Assembly (NCBI RefSeq): GCF_003667275.1
Contig: NZ_RCNV01000002.1
Coordinates: 124,001-188,000, forward strand
Length of the DNA stretch: 64,000 nt
Direction: 5' to 3'
Origin: Mesonia aquimarina
GTDB lineage: Bacteria > Bacteroidota > Bacteroidia > Flavobacteriales > Flavobacteriaceae
Position numbers and translations under genes: made by a program
Shown: positions 1-7,248 of the stretch, in pieces
Numbering within the stretch: the first letter of the stretch is position 1
How the letters are laid out: each line of letters opens with the position of its first letter
Notes under the pieces: model-generated
What the model was told of the DNA's origin: nothing
Seen by the model: only the letters and a program-made list of their open reading frames with translations
Databases searched by the model: none

Positions 1-2
1 TA

Positions 3-575
3 ATGATTGAAGGAAAGTTAATTGTATTTTCGGCACCATCAGGATCAGGAAAGACTACCATTGTACGCCATCTTTTAAAGCAAAAAGAACTCAATTTAGA
101 TTTTTCTATTTCAGCAACCTCAAGAGCTCCAAGAGAAGAAGAAATTGATGGAAAAGATTATCACTTTTTATCCTTAGAAGAGTTTAAAAAACGCATAAAA
201 GAAGACCAATTTTTAGAGTGGGAAGAGGTTTATCGCGATAATTTTTATGGCACATTAAAAAGTGAAGTAGAACGTATTTGGGCAAATGGAAAACACGTAG
301 TTTTTGACATTGATGTTGTTGGCGGATTAGATATAAAACACATTTACCCAGAAAAAACCTTAGCCGTTTTTGTTGAACCACCAAGTATAGAAGAGCTAAA
401 AAAGCGACTAAAAAAACGCCAAACCGAAACAGAAGATCGTATCAATATGAGAATTGCGAAAGCTTCTATAGAAATGGCCACAGCACCGCAGTTTGATTTT
501 ATTATTGTAAATAACGATTTGCAAACTGCTTTAGACGAAGCCTATAATTTAGTCAAAGATTTCATTCAAAAATAA
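3..575 (+). CDS. gmk: Guanylate kinase
   Basis: Phosphorylates GMP to GDP with ATP in the cytosol, a required step of purine nucleotide supply. A P-loop (APSGSGKT) lies at residues 11-18, followed by the GMP-binding stretch SATSRAPREEEIDGKDYHF from about residue 37. The length of 190 residues is normal for the family. The ATG overlaps a TAA formed by the first bases of the window (TAATG), so an upstream gene very likely ends here and is translationally coupled; in many bacteria that neighbour is a YicC-family gene, but it is outside the window. nadD follows after five bases, so the two form one transcription unit. Confidence 0.97.
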   Translation: MIEGKLIVFSAPSGSGKTTIVRHLLKQKELNLDFSISATSRAPREEEIDGKDYHFLSLEEFKKRIKEDQFLEWEEVYRDNFYGTLKSEVERIWANGKHVVFDIDVVGGLDIKHIYPEKTLAVFVEPPSIEELKKRLKKRQTETEDRINMRIAKASIEMATAPQFDFIIVNNDLQTALDEAYNLVKDFIQK

Positions 576-580
576 ACGTA

Positions 581-1165
581 GTGAACAAAAAAGTAGGATT
601 ATATTTTGGTACGTTTAACCCAATTCACATTGGCCATATGGTCATTGCAAACCATATGGCAGAGTTTACCTCTTTAGATGAAGTATGGCTTGTGGTAACG
701 CCGCACAATCCTTTTAAAAAGAAAAGCTCTTTGTTAGAAGATTATCATCGGTATGAATTGGTGTATCGCGCTACCGAGAATTTTGATCACATCAATCCTT
801 CTAATGTAGAGTTTAACTTACCACAACCCAATTATACCGTTAATACTTTAATTCATTTAGAAGAAAAATATCCGGAAATAGATTTTGCTTTAATCATGGG
901 CGAAGACAATTTAAATACGCTTCATAAATGGAAAAACAATGAAGTAATTTTAAACCGTCATGAAATTTTTGTTTACCCAAGAATTACAAAAAGCAAAAAA
1001 GATTCGCCACTTAGAAATCATGAAAAAGTAACCCTAGTCGATGCACCGGTAATGGAAATCTCTTCAACCTTTATTAGAAAAGCCATAAAAAAAGAAAAAG
1101 ATATACGCCCCTTACTACCTACAAAAACCTGGGAATATATTGATGAAATGAATTTTTATCGATAA
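581..1165 (+). CDS. nadD: Nicotinate-nucleotide adenylyltransferase
   Basis: Adenylates nicotinate mononucleotide to deamido-NAD, the second-last step of NAD synthesis. The nucleotidyltransferase signature GTFNPIHIGH is at residues 10-19, with the HxGH pair that binds ATP phosphates, and the second signature ISSTFIR is near residue 160. The length of 194 residues fits the family. The start is a GTG five bases after the gmk stop; no ATG lies further upstream in frame without running into gmk, and the signature sits the usual distance from this GTG. It is the last gene of the gmk unit. Confidence 0.96.
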   Translation: MNKKVGLYFGTFNPIHIGHMVIANHMAEFTSLDEVWLVVTPHNPFKKKSSLLEDYHRYELVYRATENFDHINPSNVEFNLPQPNYTVNTLIHLEEKYPEIDFALIMGEDNLNTLHKWKNNEVILNRHEIFVYPRITKSKKDSPLRNHEKVTLVDAPVMEISSTFIRKAIKKEKDIRPLLPTKTWEYIDEMNFYR

Positions 1166-1179
1166 AAAATTCATATAAA

Positions 1180-1216
1180 AAGCCGCTTTACTAAATTAAC
1201 TTCAGTAAAACGGCTT
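1180..1216. other. Intergenic hairpin after nadD
   Basis: Arms AAGCCGCTTTACT (1180-1192) and AGTAAAACGGCTT (1204-1216) pair with a single G-U type mismatch around an 11-base loop. On the plus strand no T-run follows. On the minus strand the stem is followed directly by TTTTTATATG, so it would work as an intrinsic terminator for minus-strand transcription, yet no minus-strand gene lies nearby. It may be one end of a small RNA or only a bidirectional 3' structure. Confidence 0.5.
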
Positions 1217-1253
1217 CAACTAAATAACCAACCAAAAAATCTATATTGATAAC

Positions 1254-1285
1254 GAGCGCATTTCCATAAAAATTGTGCTCTTTTT
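1254..1285 (+). terminator. Probable intrinsic terminator of gmk-nadD
   Basis: Arms GAGCGCA (1254-1260) and TGTGCTC (1274-1280) form a seven-pair stem with one wobble, followed at once by TTTTT. It lies about 90 bases after the nadD stop and before the gpsA promoter. It is short, so confidence is moderate. Confidence 0.5.
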
Positions 1286-1352
1286 CAACTAAATATGTTA
1301 AAGTTCTAAAGACTTCCTTTCACATCTTTATAGCCATACTTTAAAATTTGCG

Positions 1353-1360
1353 TATTTTTG
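1353..1360 (+). promoter_or_regulatory. Bacteroidota -7 element before gpsA
   Basis: TATTTTTG matches the Bacteroidota -7 consensus TAnnTTTG exactly and ends 19 bases before the gpsA ATG, giving a short leader. I did not see a convincing -33 TTTG at the usual distance. Confidence 0.5.
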
Positions 1361-1379
1361 AAATAGAATAAAATGTACT

Positions 1380-2384
1380 ATGGAAAACACCCCAAATTTT
1401 GCAGTAATAGGAGGAGGAAGCTGGGCAACAGCAATTGTAAAAATGCTTTGCGAAAATGTAGCAACCGTACATTGGTATATGAGAAATACAGTTGCCATAG
1501 AGCATATTCAAAATGAAGATCACAACCCAAATTATCTGAGTTCTGTAGAGTTTGATGTAAGCCAATTACACTTAACCAATAAGATTGATGAAGCTGTAGC
1601 TGAAGCAGACATTGTTATTTTTGCCATTCCTTCTGCATTTTTAAAAAGCGAATTAGATAAATTAAGCATTCCGCTAAAAGACAAAATTATTTTTAGCGCT
1701 ATTAAAGGAATTGTTCCCGAAACCAGCCTAATTGTTGGCGAACACTTTCATGAACATTACGAAATTCCATTTGAAAATATTGGTGTTATAACTGGTCCGT
1801 GCCACGCAGAAGAAGTTGCCTTAGAACGATTGTCGTATATTACCATTGCTTGTGCAAACGAAGACAACGCAAAATTATTAGTAAAATACCTTAGCAGCGA
1901 TTACATAAAGTGTAAAACCAGCGAAGATATTATTGGTACAGAATACGCTGCTATGCTTAAAAACATTTATGCTATTGCAGCCGGAATTGCACACGGGCTT
2001 GGATATGGCGATAATTTTCAGAGTGTTTTAATGAGTAATGCCATTCGCGAAATGAAGCGGTACATCAAAAAGACCTACAAAATGAAACGAAACATTAACG
2101 ACTCAGCTTATTTAGGTGATTTATTAGTAACCGGTTACTCCATTTTTAGTCGAAATAGAATGTTCGGAAATATGATTGGAAAAGGCTACACCGTAAAAAG
2201 TGCAAAAATGGAAATGAGCATGGTTGCTGAAGGTTATTACGCCACCAAAAGCGCTTATGAAATAAATAGAGCCAAGAAAAAGAAGAAAGCAAAAACACCT
2301 ATTATAAATGCGGTTTATAGTATTCTTTACGAGAATAAAAACCCGAAAAAAGTATTTTTAAAACTCACCGATAAGCTCGATTAA
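1380..2384 (+). CDS. gpsA: Glycerol-3-phosphate dehydrogenase [NAD(P)+]
   Basis: Reduces dihydroxyacetone phosphate to sn-glycerol 3-phosphate for phospholipid synthesis, in the cytosol. The Rossmann dinucleotide-binding loop GGGSWA is at residues 11-16, the family motif appears as GPCHAEE at residues 139-145, and the catalytic Lys is K194 in the stretch AAMLKNIYAIAAG. The length of 334 residues is normal. The C-terminal part is Lys-rich (KKKKKAKTP). It starts with ATG 19 bases after a good -7 element and appears to have its own promoter. The next gene starts 21 bases downstream on the same strand. Confidence 0.95.
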   Translation: MENTPNFAVIGGGSWATAIVKMLCENVATVHWYMRNTVAIEHIQNEDHNPNYLSSVEFDVSQLHLTNKIDEAVAEADIVIFAIPSAFLKSELDKLSIPLKDKIIFSAIKGIVPETSLIVGEHFHEHYEIPFENIGVITGPCHAEEVALERLSYITIACANEDNAKLLVKYLSSDYIKCKTSEDIIGTEYAAMLKNIYAIAAGIAHGLGYGDNFQSVLMSNAIREMKRYIKKTYKMKRNINDSAYLGDLLVTGYSIFSRNRMFGNMIGKGYTVKSAKMEMSMVAEGYYATKSAYEINRAKKKKKAKTPIINAVYSILYENKNPKKVFLKLTDKLD

Positions 2385-2405
2385 TCATCTTTATATTTTA
2401 ATTTT

Positions 2406-3302
2406 TTGAAAAACTCAGCTTTAAAAGGAGGAATATTAGTCGCACTTGGCGCTTCTTGTTACGGAGTTTTAACCACGTTTGTAAAACTAGCTTATCAAGA
2501 AAATTTAACGCCGTATGAAGTTACTTTTGCACAATTATTATTAGGCTACTTAGGATTAGTTGTGTTAGATTTCGTCTTAAAAAGGAGTTCTTCTGCAAAA
2601 AGAAAAGTAAAACCGACTCGAAAAAATATTATTCAATTAGTTTTAGCCGGAACTTCTCTTGGTTTAACCAGCATATTTTATTATTTATCGGTACAATATA
2701 TTAGTGTTTCAATTGGCATTGTACTGCTTATGCAAAGTGTTTGGATGGGCGTTGTGGCAGATGCCGTTATTTCTAAAACCTTCCCGAATTTTTTAAAACT
2801 AACAGCTGTTATTATCATTTTATGCGGTACACTTTTAGCCACTAATATTTTCTTTGAAGAAATCACACTCGACCTTAAAGGTGTTTTGCTTGGCTTGCTA
2901 GCAGCCGCTTCATATACAGTAACTATTTACACCTCCAATAGTGTTGCACTAAACCTAAGGTCTCTTTCCAGAAGCAAGTGGATGACATTAGGCGGTTTAT
3001 TAGTTGTGATACTATTTACAGCTCCACAACTTCTTCAAAATTTTAATGCTGAAATATTTTTAAAATGGGGACTTATCTTGGCTGTATTAGGTGCTGTTTT
3101 ACCTCCAATTTTATTGACTTCAGGAATGCCAAAAATTAATGTGGGTTTAGGTGTAATTATAACAGCTTTAGAACTTCCTGTTGCTGTTTTAATGGCTTAT
3201 TTTATATTGGATGAACGTGTTTTCTTTTGGCAATGGGCAGGAATTATATTAATTCTTTTTGCCATTGTAGTTATGAATCTGCGGAAAGTAAAAAAAGCTT
3301 AG
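2406..3302 (+). CDS. EamA-family (DMT) membrane transporter
   Basis: An integral membrane protein of 298 residues with about ten hydrophobic helices arranged as two EamA repeats (roughly residues 8-145 and 155-295), typical of the drug/metabolite transporter superfamily. The substrate cannot be told from the sequence. The start is TTG at 2406, chosen because the first helix (GGILVALGASCYGVL) follows immediately and no in-frame ATG precedes it. It lies 21 bases after gpsA and may be co-transcribed. Its 3' end overlaps the convergent minus-strand gene by four bases. Confidence 0.85.
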   Translation: MKNSALKGGILVALGASCYGVLTTFVKLAYQENLTPYEVTFAQLLLGYLGLVVLDFVLKRSSSAKRKVKPTRKNIIQLVLAGTSLGLTSIFYYLSVQYISVSIGIVLLMQSVWMGVVADAVISKTFPNFLKLTAVIIILCGTLLATNIFFEEITLDLKGVLLGLLAAASYTVTIYTSNSVALNLRSLSRSKWMTLGGLLVVILFTAPQLLQNFNAEIFLKWGLILAVLGAVLPPILLTSGMPKINVGLGVIITALELPVAVLMAYFILDERVFFWQWAGIILILFAIVVMNLRKVKKA

Positions 3303-3694
3303 TCTGCTAAAATTCCTTCTTCTTTCATCAACGGAATTTCTCCTTGAGCCGATTCTTTTATCGTATTTTTTTTGAATAAAAACTTCTTGTGAAACATCGT
3401 ATTTTCAGCAAAATAAGAAACCGAAAACTCATTGTTCAACTTTAAAATTTCCGGTTGAAGTAATTCTACTTTCGCAAAAGACTTAGCCGGTAAAATTTTT
3501 AAACTATGCCGCATTGTAGAGGTAATATCCTTCTTATCGGAACCGGAAGAAACAATTAAAACCGTTTCTATAGGAAAGTTATTTTCATTTAAAATATAAA
3601 CATTCCAATCGTGCGTTCTAAAATCTTTATTCCACTCGCGTACTGCCGCTAAATAAACGCCTTTTACCTCTGGTATTTCAATATCTTTTTTCAA
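3299..3694 (-). CDS. Conserved hypothetical protein, 131 residues
   Basis: I do not recognise a characterised domain. It is a soluble protein with no signal peptide and mixed beta/alpha character, with an N-terminal stretch containing VREWNKDFRTHDWNVYILNEN. It is the last gene of a minus-strand run that begins with the 117-residue protein at 5981 and includes pheS. From memory, similar small Bacteroidota proteins are sometimes labelled phenylalanyl-tRNA synthetase subunit alpha only because they sit beside pheS; the sequence has none of the synthetase motifs. The start ATG lies just after the stop of the small membrane gene upstream. Confidence 0.75.
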   Translation of the reverse strand: MKKDIEIPEVKGVYLAAVREWNKDFRTHDWNVYILNENNFPIETVLIVSSGSDKKDITSTMRHSLKILPAKSFAKVELLQPEILKLNNEFSVSYFAENTMFHKKFLFKKNTIKESAQGEIPLMKEEGILAD

Positions 3695-3697
3695 GAA

Positions 3698-3868
3698 TTA
3701 ATCGTTTAAGCGATGTTTAATTTTAAAATAAATTATCGATAAAATTATTGCGGCAACCGCTAATAAAATTAATCCGATCGTAATTTTTAATAAAGCGATG
3801 ATAAAGGTTACATAAATAATTACGCCAAATACAATAATTGCTAATACAAAAAAGCCAAATTTTTTCAT
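3698..3868 (-). CDS. Small two-helix membrane protein, 56 residues
   Basis: Reading the minus strand from the ATG at 3868 gives an open frame of 56 codons ending in TAA at 3698. The protein is almost wholly hydrophobic: one helix at about residues 4-25, a short link, a second helix at about 28-47, then a basic tail (KIKHRLND). The start directly abuts the pheS stop, and the next gene's start lies three bases after its own stop, so it fits the operon spacing exactly. No family is recognised; it looks like a small inner-membrane protein. Confidence 0.65.
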   Translation of the reverse strand: MKKFGFFVLAIIVFGVIIYVTFIIALLKITIGLILLAVAAIILSIIYFKIKHRLND

Positions 3869-4891
3869 CTATAATACAGATTTAAATTGCTCTAAAAAAC
3901 GAACATCATTTTCGTAAAACATTCTTATATCACTTATTTGATATAGCAGCATTGCAATACGCTCTATTCCCATTCCAAAGGCAAAACCAGAATATTCATT
4001 CGGATCTATATTACAATTTTTCAATACATTAGGATCTACCATTCCGCAGCCCATAATTTCTAACCAACCGGTGCCTTTAGTAATTCTATAATCGGTTTCG
4101 GTTTCTAAACCCCAATAAATATCAACCTCAGCACTTGGTTCTGTAAACGGGAAATAAGACGGACGTAAACGAATTTTAGATTTCCCAAATAACTGTTTGG
4201 TAAAATAAAGTAAGGTTTGCTTTAAATCTGCAAAAGATACTCCTTTATCAATATACAAACCTTCTACCTGATGAAAAATACAGTGCGAACGTGCTGAAAT
4301 GGCTTCGTTTCTGAAAACACGACCCGGAGAAATTGTTCTAATAGGCGGCTTGTTTTCTTCCATATAACGAACTTGCACACTAGAAGTGTGCGTTCGTAAA
4401 AGAATTTCTTCAGGATCGGTTTGAATAAAAAACGTATCCTGCATATCTCTAGCCGGATGGTATTCCGGAAGATTTAAAGCGGTAAAATTATGCCAGTCAT
4501 CTTCCATTTCTGGTCCTTCAGAAACATTAAAGCCTATATTTGAAAAGATTTCTGTGATCTGATTTTTCACTATAGAAATAGGGTGACGCGAACCGATCTC
4601 AATAGGCTCGCCTGGCCTTGAAAGATCTCCATAAACTCCTTTTTCTTCTTGTTTACTTTCTAGCTCAGCTTTTAGCTGATCTACTTTTTGTTGCGCTGCT
4701 GTTTTTAATTGATTAATGCTTTGCCCAAATTCTTTTTTCTCTTCGTTCGGTACATTTTTAAATTCAGCAAAAAATTCATTTAAAACTCCTTTTTTTCCAA
4801 GAAATTTAATTCTGAACTTTTCTATCTCCTCTAAAGAATCAGCTGTAAAGCTTTCTACATCAACTATATAATTCTTAATCTTTTCGATCAT
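3869..4891 (-). CDS. pheS: Phenylalanine--tRNA ligase, alpha subunit
   Basis: Catalytic subunit of the heterotetrameric class II enzyme that charges tRNA-Phe. An N-terminal coiled-coil arm that binds tRNA covers about residues 1-90. The catalytic domain carries motif 2 ([22 protein letters not shown] without the last residues), the Phe-binding [10 protein letters not shown], the conserved [16 protein letters not shown] and motif 3 ([14 protein letters not shown]). The length of 340 residues is normal. The beta subunit pheT is not in this window, as is usual in Bacteroidota, where the two genes are often unlinked. It sits in a minus-strand run with small unknowns on both sides. Confidence 0.96.
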   Translation of the reverse strand: MIEKIKNYIVDVESFTADSLEEIEKFRIKFLGKKGVLNEFFAEFKNVPNEEKKEFGQSINQLKTAAQQKVDQLKAELESKQEEKGVYGDLSRPGEPIEIGSRHPISIVKNQITEIFSNIGFNVSEGPEMEDDWHNFTALNLPEYHPARDMQDTFFIQTDPEEILLRTHTSSVQVRYMEENKPPIRTISPGRVFRNEAISARSHCIFHQVEGLYIDKGVSFADLKQTLLYFTKQLFGKSKIRLRPSYFPFTEPSAEVDIYWGLETETDYRITKGTGWLEIMGCGMVDPNVLKNCNIDPNEYSGFAFGMGIERIAMLLYQISDIRMFYENDVRFLEQFKSVL

Positions 4892-4943
4892 GATTCGCTT
4901 CTATTAAAAGGCAAAGTTAATAAATTTAAACGCTTAAAAAACT

Positions 4944-5624
4944 TTATACAGCAGCTTCTTTTTTATCTTTAAAAATATAATTCATTAAAAAGAAAACAGC
5001 AACAGCTCCGAAACTATGCCAAAGCCAATGCGTACCCATTTCAAATAAATCTAGTCGTTTGTCTAAGATTCTAAAGAGTATTGCGAGACTAAAAGAGCCA
5101 ACCGCGTAGAGAATTTGACTTCCGTTTTTAAAGCTAGTTTTAATAAGGTAAATCGCCACCGGAAGCAGTAAAGCTAAAGCCGTCCCGATATAACCGATAG
5201 AAATTTTGAATTTTGTCGGCCAATCGATTAACCTTACACCGAACAGAAGTAAAAATACCAATAGTAAAAGTCCTATTTTTTGAAGCCAATTATTACCGTC
5301 TTTAAATGTGAAATAAATTGAAACTGCCAAACACAGTACCATAATTGGTATCCAATCCATCAGCAACCATATTTCATGACTTCGGGTAGCGTGATAAATA
5401 CTTCCGCCAATAAAACCAATAAACAATATTGGAATTGCAAAAGCTAAAAATAAATGTTGCTTATAATTCCTATAGACATGATAAGAAAAGTATATAATTA
5501 TGACCAAAAATAATAGGTTGCTACACGTATTAAAAGGCTCTACAGGAAATCTTCCGGCAAGGGTTTCTTTGTAAATTGGTCCGCTATCATTCGGAAAAGT
5601 TAATAGTAAAGAAAATCCCTTCAT
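4944..5624 (-). CDS. Seven-helix membrane protein of the CREST (ceramidase-like) superfamily
   Basis: About seven hydrophobic segments in 226 residues. Conserved-looking polar features are EPFNTCSN near residue 30, SIYH (Ser-x-x-His, near residue 75), a Trp-Met-Asp (LLMDWIP) near residue 90, and HWLWH (His-x3-His) near the C-terminus. This Ser/His/Asp/HxxxH pattern is that of the CREST superfamily (alkaline ceramidase, PAQR, Per1), putative zinc-dependent membrane hydrolases. The substrate is unknown; many Bacteroidota make sphingolipids, so an amide lipid is possible but unproven. It is four bases from the gene upstream and 52 from pheS downstream. Confidence 0.7.
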   Translation of the reverse strand: MKGFSLLLTFPNDSGPIYKETLAGRFPVEPFNTCSNLLFLVIIIYFSYHVYRNYKQHLFLAFAIPILFIGFIGGSIYHATRSHEIWLLMDWIPIMVLCLAVSIYFTFKDGNNWLQKIGLLLLVFLLLFGVRLIDWPTKFKISIGYIGTALALLLPVAIYLIKTSFKNGSQILYAVGSFSLAILFRILDKRLDLFEMGTHWLWHSFGAVAVFFLMNYIFKDKKEAAV

Positions 5625-5627
5625 CGA

Positions 5628-5981
5628 TTAAATATATTCTTTTTCTTGAAAATATTGAACGATGGCTTCTTTCATCATAATAGCCTGTTCACCAGCTTTT
5701 AAAGCAGGTAATTGTTCTACAATTTTATAATGGGGCCAACCGTCTTCATCAATGTAATCAAAATCATAATAACCGTAAGGCTCCAGCAATCTACAAATTG
5801 CTATGTGCATTAAATCTATTTTATGATCTTTTTTAAATCTTCTATGTAATTGACCTAATTCTTGTACGCCAATTAAATAAATGATACCATCTAAATCTAA
5901 AATTTCTCCGTCTGCAAACTGATCTGAAAGTTTTTGTTGAACTTCTTCCCAGTTTTTCTTTAATTCTTCATCTCTTGCCAT
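5628..5981 (-). CDS. Conserved hypothetical protein, 117 residues
   Basis: A soluble, acidic and aromatic-rich protein with no signal peptide and no domain I can name. Features include a charged N-terminal helix, DLDGIIYLIGVQELGQLHRR in the middle and a Tyr-rich stretch (PYGYYDFDYIDEDGWPHY). It is the first gene of the minus-strand pheS run and lies three bases before the CREST protein. The divergent cvpA gene starts 50 bases away. Confidence 0.75.
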   Translation of the reverse strand: MARDEELKKNWEEVQQKLSDQFADGEILDLDGIIYLIGVQELGQLHRRFKKDHKIDLMHIAICRLLEPYGYYDFDYIDEDGWPHYKIVEQLPALKAGEQAIMMKEAIVQYFQEKEYI

Positions 5982-6018
5982 AGCCGCAAAGATAAGTAAC
6001 TTCTTTTTCTAATTTAAT

Positions 6019-6026
6019 TATATTTG
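6019..6026 (+). promoter_or_regulatory. Bacteroidota -7 element abutting cvpA
   Basis: TATATTTG matches TAnnTTTG exactly and ends only four bases before the cvpA ATG. If used, the transcript would begin at or next to the start codon, so the mRNA would be leaderless. The call rests only on the consensus match. Confidence 0.35.
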
Positions 6027-6030
6027 GCTT

Positions 6031-6543
6031 ATGAATATAATTGATATAATTATTGGGATAATTCTGCTTTTTGGCCTGGTTAGAGGTTTTATGAAAGGGT
6101 TTATTGTAGAGTTAGCTTCGCTTGTAGCCTTGGTTTTGGGAATTTATGGCGCCATAAATTTTTCGCATTTTGCTTTAGATTATCTAAACGACTATGTTTC
6201 TTGGGATCAAGAATATATTAAACTTGCAGCTTTTGCTTTAACCTTTTTACTGATCGTAATTCTAATTTTAATACTCGGAAAATTACTCACAAAACTTGCA
6301 GGATTAATTGCTTTAGGAATTGTAAATAGAATTTTAGGGGGTGTTTTTGGAACATTAAAATACGCTTTTATTATAAGTGTTTTGTTGATGCTTTTAAATG
6401 GCTTCAATAAAAACATTAGTTTTCTTGAGGATGAAAAAGTTGAGAATTCTGTATTATATAAACCTGTAGAAACTTTAGCTCCAATGGTTTTGCCTCCAGT
6501 ATTAGAAGAGTTTGAGGAACAGAATCGATTTTCTATTGAATAA
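6031..6543 (+). CDS. cvpA: CvpA-family membrane protein
   Basis: 170 residues with four hydrophobic helices (about residues 1-20, 28-50, 65-90 and 100-122). The N-terminal pattern DIIIGIILLFGLVRGFMKGF is the CvpA (colicin V production) signature, with glycines and a basic loop after helix 1. Members are inner-membrane proteins linked to envelope homeostasis, but the precise role is unknown. The C-terminal 45 residues are soluble and acidic. It stands alone on the plus strand, divergent from the pheS run, and is closed by a bidirectional terminator. Confidence 0.88.
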   Translation: MNIIDIIIGIILLFGLVRGFMKGFIVELASLVALVLGIYGAINFSHFALDYLNDYVSWDQEYIKLAAFALTFLLIVILILILGKLLTKLAGLIALGIVNRILGGVFGTLKYAFIISVLLMLLNGFNKNISFLEDEKVENSVLYKPVETLAPMVLPPVLEEFEEQNRFSIE

Positions 6544-6576
6544 AAAAAGCTACCTACAATAGATAGCTTTTTTATT
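6543..6576. terminator. Bidirectional terminator between cvpA and the carbonic anhydrase
   Basis: Arms AAAAAAGCTA (6543-6552) and TAGCTTTTTT (6564-6573) form a perfect ten-pair stem with an 11-base loop. A/T runs on both sides give a T-tract on either strand, so it can end both convergent genes. Confidence 0.8.
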
Positions 6577-6591
6577 CAAAAATAATGAATG

Positions 6592-7218
6592 TTATAACAT
6601 TTTTATCTTGCCTGTTTTTAACGAGTATACGCCGCCAACAATTTTTATTTCTCCATTGTTTTCCATTTCCTTGAGAATCGAACTTTTTTCTCGAATTCTA
6701 TCTATGGTGAGTTTTACATTTTTTTCTACCACAGCCTGAACAAAATCAGGGTTTTTAGAAGTTTTTTCTCCATTAACCTCAACGGCCTTTACAGCAGGTT
6801 TTATATTTTCTAGCATCGAAGTTATATTGCCTAGCTCAACTCCATCACAAGCTGCACTTACCGCTCCGCAACTTTCATGGCCAAGGACAAAAACTAATTT
6901 GCTTCCGGCAACTTTGCAAGCGTATTCCATACTTCCAAGAATATCGGTGTTTTCAAAATTTCCTGCTACACGAGAAACAAAAATATCACCAATAGCTTGA
7001 TCTAGAACTGTTTCTACCGGTACGCGGCTATCTACACAAGACAACACAACTGCTTTTGGGTGTTGACCTGCGGTTGCGCTTTCCACTAAAGTTTTATTAT
7101 TTTTATCGTTTAATTTTTCTTCAATAAAACGTTTATTCCCTTCTAACAAGTCATTTAAAACTTGATCAGGTGTCATTACTTCTTGTTCTTTTTTGGTAAT
7201 GATTTTATCTATTTTCAT
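6592..7218 (-). CDS. Beta-class carbonic anhydrase
   Basis: Interconverts CO2 and bicarbonate. The zinc ligands are visible: CVDSRVP (Cys with the Asp-Arg dyad) near residue 61 and HESCGAV (His and Cys) near residue 114. The length of 208 residues fits the class. There is no signal peptide, so it is cytosolic. It lies 30 bases downstream of a SulP transporter on the same strand. SulP proteins paired with carbonic anhydrases are known as bicarbonate uptake units, and the anhydrase would equilibrate the imported ion. Confidence 0.95.
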   Translation of the reverse strand: MKIDKIITKKEQEVMTPDQVLNDLLEGNKRFIEEKLNDKNNKTLVESATAGQHPKAVVLSCVDSRVPVETVLDQAIGDIFVSRVAGNFENTDILGSMEYACKVAGSKLVFVLGHESCGAVSAACDGVELGNITSMLENIKPAVKAVEVNGEKTSKNPDFVQAVVEKNVKLTIDRIREKSSILKEMENNGEIKIVGGVYSLKTGKIKML

Positions 7219-7248
7219 AACCTATAATTCTTTTGTTAAAATTAAAAT

